Shown: positions 52,930-56,783 of the stretch, in pieces
Layout of the letters: each line of letters begins with the position of its first letter
Position numbering within the stretch: the stretch's first letter is position 1
Notes under the pieces: generated by a model
Told to the model about the DNA's origin: nothing
Database searches by the model: none
Seen by the model: the letters and a program-made list of their open reading frames with translations, nothing else
Assembly: GCA_937880175.1 (NCBI GenBank)
Contig: CALFLO010000006.1
Location: forward strand, 1-56,783
Source: an uncultured Gluconobacter sp.
GTDB taxonomy: Bacteria; Pseudomonadota; Alphaproteobacteria; Acetobacterales; Acetobacteraceae
Direction of reading: 5' to 3'
Length of the DNA: 56,783 bases
Position numbers and translations under genes: made by a program

Positions 52930-54222
52930 TCAGTCGAGCCTGACGGAAGGGCGGACGAAGGTTTCGACCCAGTCGGAATAACAGGACATCAGCCCCCGGT
53001 AATACCCGAACAACTCGATCTGGTGCTGGCGATACAGCATCAGATGCGCCATCCGCGCCGAGAAGCCATGCGAAATGCCGCCGCCCCAGACGGTCCCGCC
53101 GGGGAGTGCGGCCCAGCCATTGTATTTTCCCAAAGCCACGATCGCGCCCTTGTTGTGGAAAATACAGCCCGGAACCTTCTGCCCGTGCTCAAGCCACGCC
53201 GGAAGGTAGCGGGCAAGGTGTTTGGCCTGCTGCCGTGCCACCTGAGCGGTCGCGGGAAGGGGGTCGTCCTGAATGAAGGAACAGTCCCCCATGGCAAAGA
53301 TATGCTCATCATCGATGGATGAGAGGTTCGGATTGACGAGAACCTGCCCTGTGCGGTTGATCGTCAGCCCGCCATACGCCGTGGTCACTTCCGGGGCCTT
53401 GACGCCCGCCGCCCAGACGCGAAGCTTGGCGGGAACATAGGACCCGTCTTTCAGCATGAAGCCATGATCGTCGGCACCCGCCACGCGCGCATTGGTGCGG
53501 ACGGTAACGCCGATATGCTCAAGCTCCTGCTGCGCTGCGGCCGAGACGGATTCCGGAAAGGCGGGAAGAATACGCGCGCCTGACTGCAACAGCGTGACAT
53601 GCAGCTTGGGCGGGGCCTTGCCGAACGCATGCAGATTATACGGCCCAACGATTTCCAGCGCCTTGTGCAGCTCGGCGGCAAGCTGAACGCCGGTCGCCCC
53701 GCCGCCGACGATCGCGATATCCAGCTCGGAATTGTTGGCGAAAGCACGGAGCAGTTCCATCCGGAATTTCTCGTTGAAGGCATTGGCCTCCACGAGATTG
53801 TCGATGGACATGCAGTGTTCCTTGACGCCGGGCGTGCCGAAATCATTGGCGCAACTCCCGATCGCAATGATGACCGTGTCGTATTTCATGCGCCGGCTTT
53901 CCAGAATGACGGTGCCGTCGGCTTCCAGAAGCGGGCTGAGAACGACTTCGCGCTTCTCGCGGTCGATGGACGCAACCTCACCCGGCCAGAACTCGAAATG
54001 ATGCCCGCTGGCCTGGGAGATGAAGTTCACCTTGTCGTTTTCGTTGCTGAGCGTGCCGGAGGCAAAGCAGTGCAGCATCGGTTTCCAGACATGCGAAAAG
54101 CTCTTGTCGATCAGCGTAATGCGCGCCTTGCCCGGCTTTCCCATCGACTTGCCAAGGTGGGTTGCAAGGGAAAGGCCGGCAACACCGCCACCGACAATCA
54201 GAATTTCAGATCGAGACGCCAT
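52930..54222 (-). CDS. ndh: Type II NADH dehydrogenase (NDH-2)
   Basis: 430 residues. It transfers electrons from NADH to ubiquinone without pumping protons. FAD-binding GGGVAGLSLATHLG is at 11-24, the second nucleotide-binding GGGATGVQLAAEL is mid-protein, and the FAD block IFAMGDCSF follows. The C-terminal GLMSCYSDWVETF could sit at the membrane surface. It fits the respiratory design of acetic acid bacteria. Confidence 0.96.
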   Translation of the reverse strand: MASRSEILIVGGGVAGLSLATHLGKSMGKPGKARITLIDKSFSHVWKPMLHCFASGTLSNENDKVNFISQASGHHFEFWPGEVASIDREKREVVLSPLLEADGTVILESRRMKYDTVIIAIGSCANDFGTPGVKEHCMSIDNLVEANAFNEKFRMELLRAFANNSELDIAIVGGGATGVQLAAELHKALEIVGPYNLHAFGKAPPKLHVTLLQSGARILPAFPESVSAAAQQELEHIGVTVRTNARVAGADDHGFMLKDGSYVPAKLRVWAAGVKAPEVTTAYGGLTINRTGQVLVNPNLSSIDDEHIFAMGDCSFIQDDPLPATAQVARQQAKHLARYLPAWLEHGQKVPGCIFHNKGAIVALGKYNGWAALPGGTVWGGGISHGFSARMAHLMLYRQHQIELFGYYRGLMSCYSDWVETFVRPSVRLD

Positions 54223-54480
54223 CGGTTTTCAGGCCTCCGTTCAGGGGGTGGGCAACAGAAAAAGGCACGAGGGGAAAGGCGTTTACCGCAAACCGACGCA
54301 GTAAACGGGTTATTTCGCACAGACTGTTATGGGGATTTTGGAAATGCCGAAAATCATATTCAGGTGACTGTAATAAAGATCGGCGAATTCTTTCCCGTAA
54401 TCAGTAAAGAACTCAAATAAACGTGATGGATCAGGGATGGGACGTGCCGGGAAAACCCTTCCCGGCACGTCACGCGCCCT

Positions 54481-55872
54481 TCAGATCGGGGCGTCGATAT
54501 CCACAATGTTGATGAGCTTGTGGTTGACGAACTCCTTGATCCCCAGCCCCACCAGCTCGCGGCCATAGCCGGAGCGGGCAATGCCACCAAAGGGAAGATC
54601 GGCCTTCGGGATCAGGGGATGGTTGATATAGACCATGCCCGTACGGATCTTCGCCGCCACCCGCGCGCCCCGGCTTTCATCCTTCGTAAAGACCGCCCCA
54701 CCCAGACCATAGGGGGAGTCATTGGCGATGCGGATGGCATCGGCCTCGTCCTTGGCGCGATAAAGCTGCGTGACGGGGCCAAAGAATTCCCAGTGACGGG
54801 CCTCATTGTTCTCGTGCAGGTTGGTCATCAGCAGGGGCTGGAAGAAGGAGCCTTTCGTCGGCACCGGAGCGCCAATGGCCTCAACCTTCGCACCATGCTT
54901 TTTGGCCTCCTCAACCTGCTTGAGCAGATCATCCGCAGCTCCCTGCGAACAGAGCGGCGCAAGCGTGATGGACGCGTCCATCGGATCACCGGCCTTCAGC
55001 TCGGAGACGCCTTTTTTGTAAAGGTCGAGAAAGCGGTCATAGATCGCATCCGCGACAATAATGCGCTTGGCGGAAACGCAGACCTGCCCGGCGTTCCAGT
55101 GGCGGCCCATGACGGCCCATTTCGCGGCCTTTTCGACGTCCGCATCATCCAGCACGATGAAGGCATCAGCACCGCCGAGTTCCATCGTGGCTTTCTTCAG
55201 CGCCTTGCCCGCCGTGCCCGCGATGATGACGCCTGCGCCCTCGGACCCCGTCAGGGCCACGCCGCAGACGCGGGGATCGTTCAGGATCATTTCCGTGTGG
55301 GGACGGGCAAGATAGAGATTGCGGAACAGGCCCTTGGGCAGTCCGGCCTCGATCATCAGGTCCTCGCAGATGGCGGCACACTGCGGCAGGTTGGACGCGT
55401 GCTTGAGCAGCACCGCATTACCGGCCGAAAGCTGCGGGGCAATGATGCGCACGACCTGATAGAACGGGAAGTTCCAGGGCTCGATGGCCAGCACGATCCC
55501 GAGAGGTTCGTGAACCAGCGTGGCCTTGCCCTCAGCCGGATTGGCGACGGGAAGTGTCTCGGGCTTCAGCAGGTCTTCGGCATATCTGGCATAATATTCA
55601 AAGATCTCGGCGGAGAGGATGATCTCCAGTTTCGACTCTGTGAACAGCTTGCCCATTTCCAGCGTGCCAAGGCGGGCGTATTTGTCGACGTCGCGGCGCA
55701 GGATCGCTGCGGCGGCGTTCATGATCTTTGCCCGCTCGGCAAAGGGGGTGTCGCGCCAGCTTTCAAAAGCCGCATGGGCTTCGGTGAGGGCCGCCTGGAC
55801 TTCTTCATCCTTAGCGTTGGGAAAGGTCTTGAGGACTTCGCCAGTCAGGGGATTTGTCGTTGCGTAGGCCAT
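54481..55872 (-). CDS. Aldehyde dehydrogenase, succinate-semialdehyde dehydrogenase-like
   Basis: 463 residues, NAD(P)-dependent ALDH fold. E231 in MELGGADAF and C265 in NAGQVCVSAKR are the catalytic pair. The short total length and the ATMELGGADAFIVL segment match the Sad/YneI-type succinate-semialdehyde dehydrogenase group, but substrate is not certain. AGGTAAAAATGG places GAGGT near the ATG. Confidence 0.92.
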   Translation of the reverse strand: MAYATTNPLTGEVLKTFPNAKDEEVQAALTEAHAAFESWRDTPFAERAKIMNAAAAILRRDVDKYARLGTLEMGKLFTESKLEIILSAEIFEYYARYAEDLLKPETLPVANPAEGKATLVHEPLGIVLAIEPWNFPFYQVVRIIAPQLSAGNAVLLKHASNLPQCAAICEDLMIEAGLPKGLFRNLYLARPHTEMILNDPRVCGVALTGSEGAGVIIAGTAGKALKKATMELGGADAFIVLDDADVEKAAKWAVMGRHWNAGQVCVSAKRIIVADAIYDRFLDLYKKGVSELKAGDPMDASITLAPLCSQGAADDLLKQVEEAKKHGAKVEAIGAPVPTKGSFFQPLLMTNLHENNEARHWEFFGPVTQLYRAKDEADAIRIANDSPYGLGGAVFTKDESRGARVAAKIRTGMVYINHPLIPKADLPFGGIARSGYGRELVGLGIKEFVNHKLINIVDIDAPI

Positions 55873-56120
55873 TTTTACCTCGTTACCGATTGGGAGAAGG
55901 CGACAGGGCGCAGGGCGTCCGGGCGTGAAAGGCTCTGTTTCCGGATTTTATGCTGGAAAAGGACAGTATACGCGGCCCCGGATGGAATAATGGAGCTGAG
56001 AAGATCAGGTCGTGGGCAAAAAGACCCCACAGAATTACGGCCGATCTTCAACATCCATTTCGTCCTTTATCCGGATTGAAAACAGAGAGACTGTCGAGAA
56101 ACAGGGGTAACATCAAAATA

Positions 56121-56135
56121 TGACACTCAGTGTCA
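56121..56135. promoter_or_regulatory. Perfect dyad TGACACT-N-AGTGTCA
   Basis: Seven-base arms around one base. This shape is typical of TetR-family operators. It lies 250 bp upstream of the aldehyde dehydrogenase start and 300 bp beyond the pgm stop; no TetR gene is in the window. Confidence 0.55.
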
Positions 56136-56392
56136 GAAATGGGTATTATCCAAATCGCGGATGATGACCAGAGCCCCGGCATCACATGGGTGTGAGGCCC
56201 TGCGGCAGATCTTTGGACCCGGAAGCGGTGCAGGAAATGCAGGACTGCTGAAAATGCGGAGAAAATCCGATCGTCCAGCCATGCGGGATTTTCTCACCGG
56301 GCATGACTGCTCATCCGTGCTTTCACGGGGCAGAAGGGATTTTCAGAGTCGAAAAAGAAGAGTCGCTGGCCTCAGAGGCACAGGCGGAGGAT

Positions 56393-56419
56393 CCCCGGGA
56401 CTTAAGCCATGTCCCGGGG
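56393..56419 (-). terminator. GC-rich hairpin after pgm
   Basis: A 9-bp perfect stem (CCCCGGGAC / GTCCCGGGG) with a 9-nt loop, 12 bp past the pgm stop. No T-run. Confidence 0.5.
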
Positions 56420-56430
56420 GCAGTCGTGAA

Positions 56431-56783
56431 TCAGGCCGCGAAAACCTTGGAGATGGCGTCCTGCGCTTCCTGCTGGATGGCGCGCAGATGCTCCTGGCTG
56501 ACGAAGCTCTCGGCATAGATCTTGTAAACGTCTTCCGTGCCGGAAGGACGGGCAGCAAACCAGCCGTTCTCGGTCACAACCTTCAGGCCACCGATCGGCG
56601 CGTCATTGCTGGGCGCGCGGGTCAGCTTGCTGATGATTTTGTCGCCTGCCAGCACCTCCAGCGGGAACTGTTCGGGCGTGAGCTTGCTCAGCTTGGCCTT
56701 CTGCTCCGGATTGGCGGCGGCATCGATGCGCTCGTAATAGGGCGTGCCGAGGCGGGCGATGATCTCGTGATAATGCACGCTCG
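56431..56783 (-). CDS. pgm: Phosphoglucomutase (alpha-D-glucose-phosphate specific), 3' end only
   Basis: 117 codons of the C-terminal part; the rest lies beyond the right edge. The frame continues through the edge (VHYHEIIARLG). The final domain has the phosphate-binding RPSGTEDVYKIYAESF loop and GGLKVVTENGWFAARPSG. It interconverts glucose-1- and glucose-6-phosphate. Confidence 0.95.
   Translation of the reverse strand, partial: SVHYHEIIARLGTPYYERIDAAANPEQKAKLSKLTPEQFPLEVLAGDKIISKLTRAPSNDAPIGGLKVVTENGWFAARPSGTEDVYKIYAESFVSQEHLRAIQQEAQDAISKVFAA

Larger units (their letters stand above)
55873..56430. other. 558-bp intergenic region
   Basis: No gene on either strand is supported; plus-strand frames here show no family resemblance. 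It contains the TGACACT dyad at 56121-56135 and the pgm-side hairpin at 56393-56419. Promoter of the aldehyde dehydrogenase should lie in the first part. Confidence 0.55.

Noticed and set aside
54520..56079. 519-residue plus-strand frame
   Set aside because: It is opposite the aldehyde dehydrogenase and has no family resemblance.

Overview
The window looks like chromosomal DNA of an acetic acid bacterium, most likely Gluconobacter or a close relative (Acetobacteraceae, Alphaproteobacteria). The evidence is a high-GC, densely packed layout, a membrane-bound PQQ dehydrogenase of the glucose/quinate/inositol type, an alphaproteobacterial-type RpoH, type II NADH dehydrogenase, a gap-pgk pair, several TonB-dependent receptors, and two Hint_2-domain surface-type proteins. 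This assignment rests on recognised families, not on a database search. There is no rRNA, CRISPR array, insertion sequence or prophage. One tRNA gene (Tyr, GUA) is present.

Layout. 1-4.2 kb: a TonB-dependent receptor cut by the left edge, then a LysR regulator overlapping an MHS-type MFS transporter. 4.3-7.5 kb: two exported lipoprotein-type hydrolases (gamma-glutamyltransferase and an alpha/beta-hydrolase lipase). 7.6-10.9 kb: an AIDA-repeat/Hint_2 protein. 11.1-17.0 kb: a YffB-like protein, an AcoR-type GAF-Fis regulator without an AAA+ domain beside a 24-bp perfect palindrome, the PQQ dehydrogenase with an outer-membrane channel, and a lipoprotein. 17.0-20.5 kb: a class V aminotransferase, Lrp regulator and amino-acid permease. 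20.5-23.4 kb: DUF4186, a short membrane-anchored XseA-like protein, a run of very small membrane proteins, and a lipoprotein. 23.5-26.0 kb: gap-pgk and a small lipoprotein. 26.0-28.5 kb: IclR regulator, GlcG/HbpS-like protein and MFS exporter. 28.6-31.6 kb: rpoH, rluD, a small membrane protein and tspO. 31.6-34.8 kb: ArsR regulator with two operators and an Old Yellow Enzyme, rlmB, tRNA-Tyr and a tautomerase. 34.8-40.1 kb: a 1763-residue multidomain protein. 40.3-45.5 kb: lipoprotein, MRJP-family protein, a DUF2075 helicase with YbaK, and a TPI-DeoR pair. 45.5-50.3 kb: an alpha-E / permuted ATP-grasp / transglutaminase / metallopeptidase cluster. 50.5-56.8 kb: a second TonB receptor, ndh, an aldehyde dehydrogenase, and the 3' end of pgm.

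How the genes work together. The periplasm and outer membrane dominate: two TonB receptors, an oxidative PQQ dehydrogenase beside a porin-like protein, exported hydrolases and Ndh all fit incomplete oxidation coupled to quinone reduction. gap, pgk, a second TPI and pgm supply sugar-phosphate metabolism. Several regulator-target pairs are visible from gene order and operator-like dyads: LysR-MFS, Lrp-aminotransferase/permease, ArsR-OYE, IclR-GlcG-MFS, TPI-DeoR, and the GAF-Fis protein with its palindrome.

The most unusual items are the 34.8-40.1 kb fusion (lamin-tail domain, complete endonuclease/exonuclease/phosphatase core, AIDA-like repeats, Hint_2, two beta-modules, GT4 glycosyltransferase), the XseA-like membrane protein with an apparent active-site substitution, and the alpha-E/ATP-grasp cluster, which is a predicted but functionally unproven peptide-modification system.
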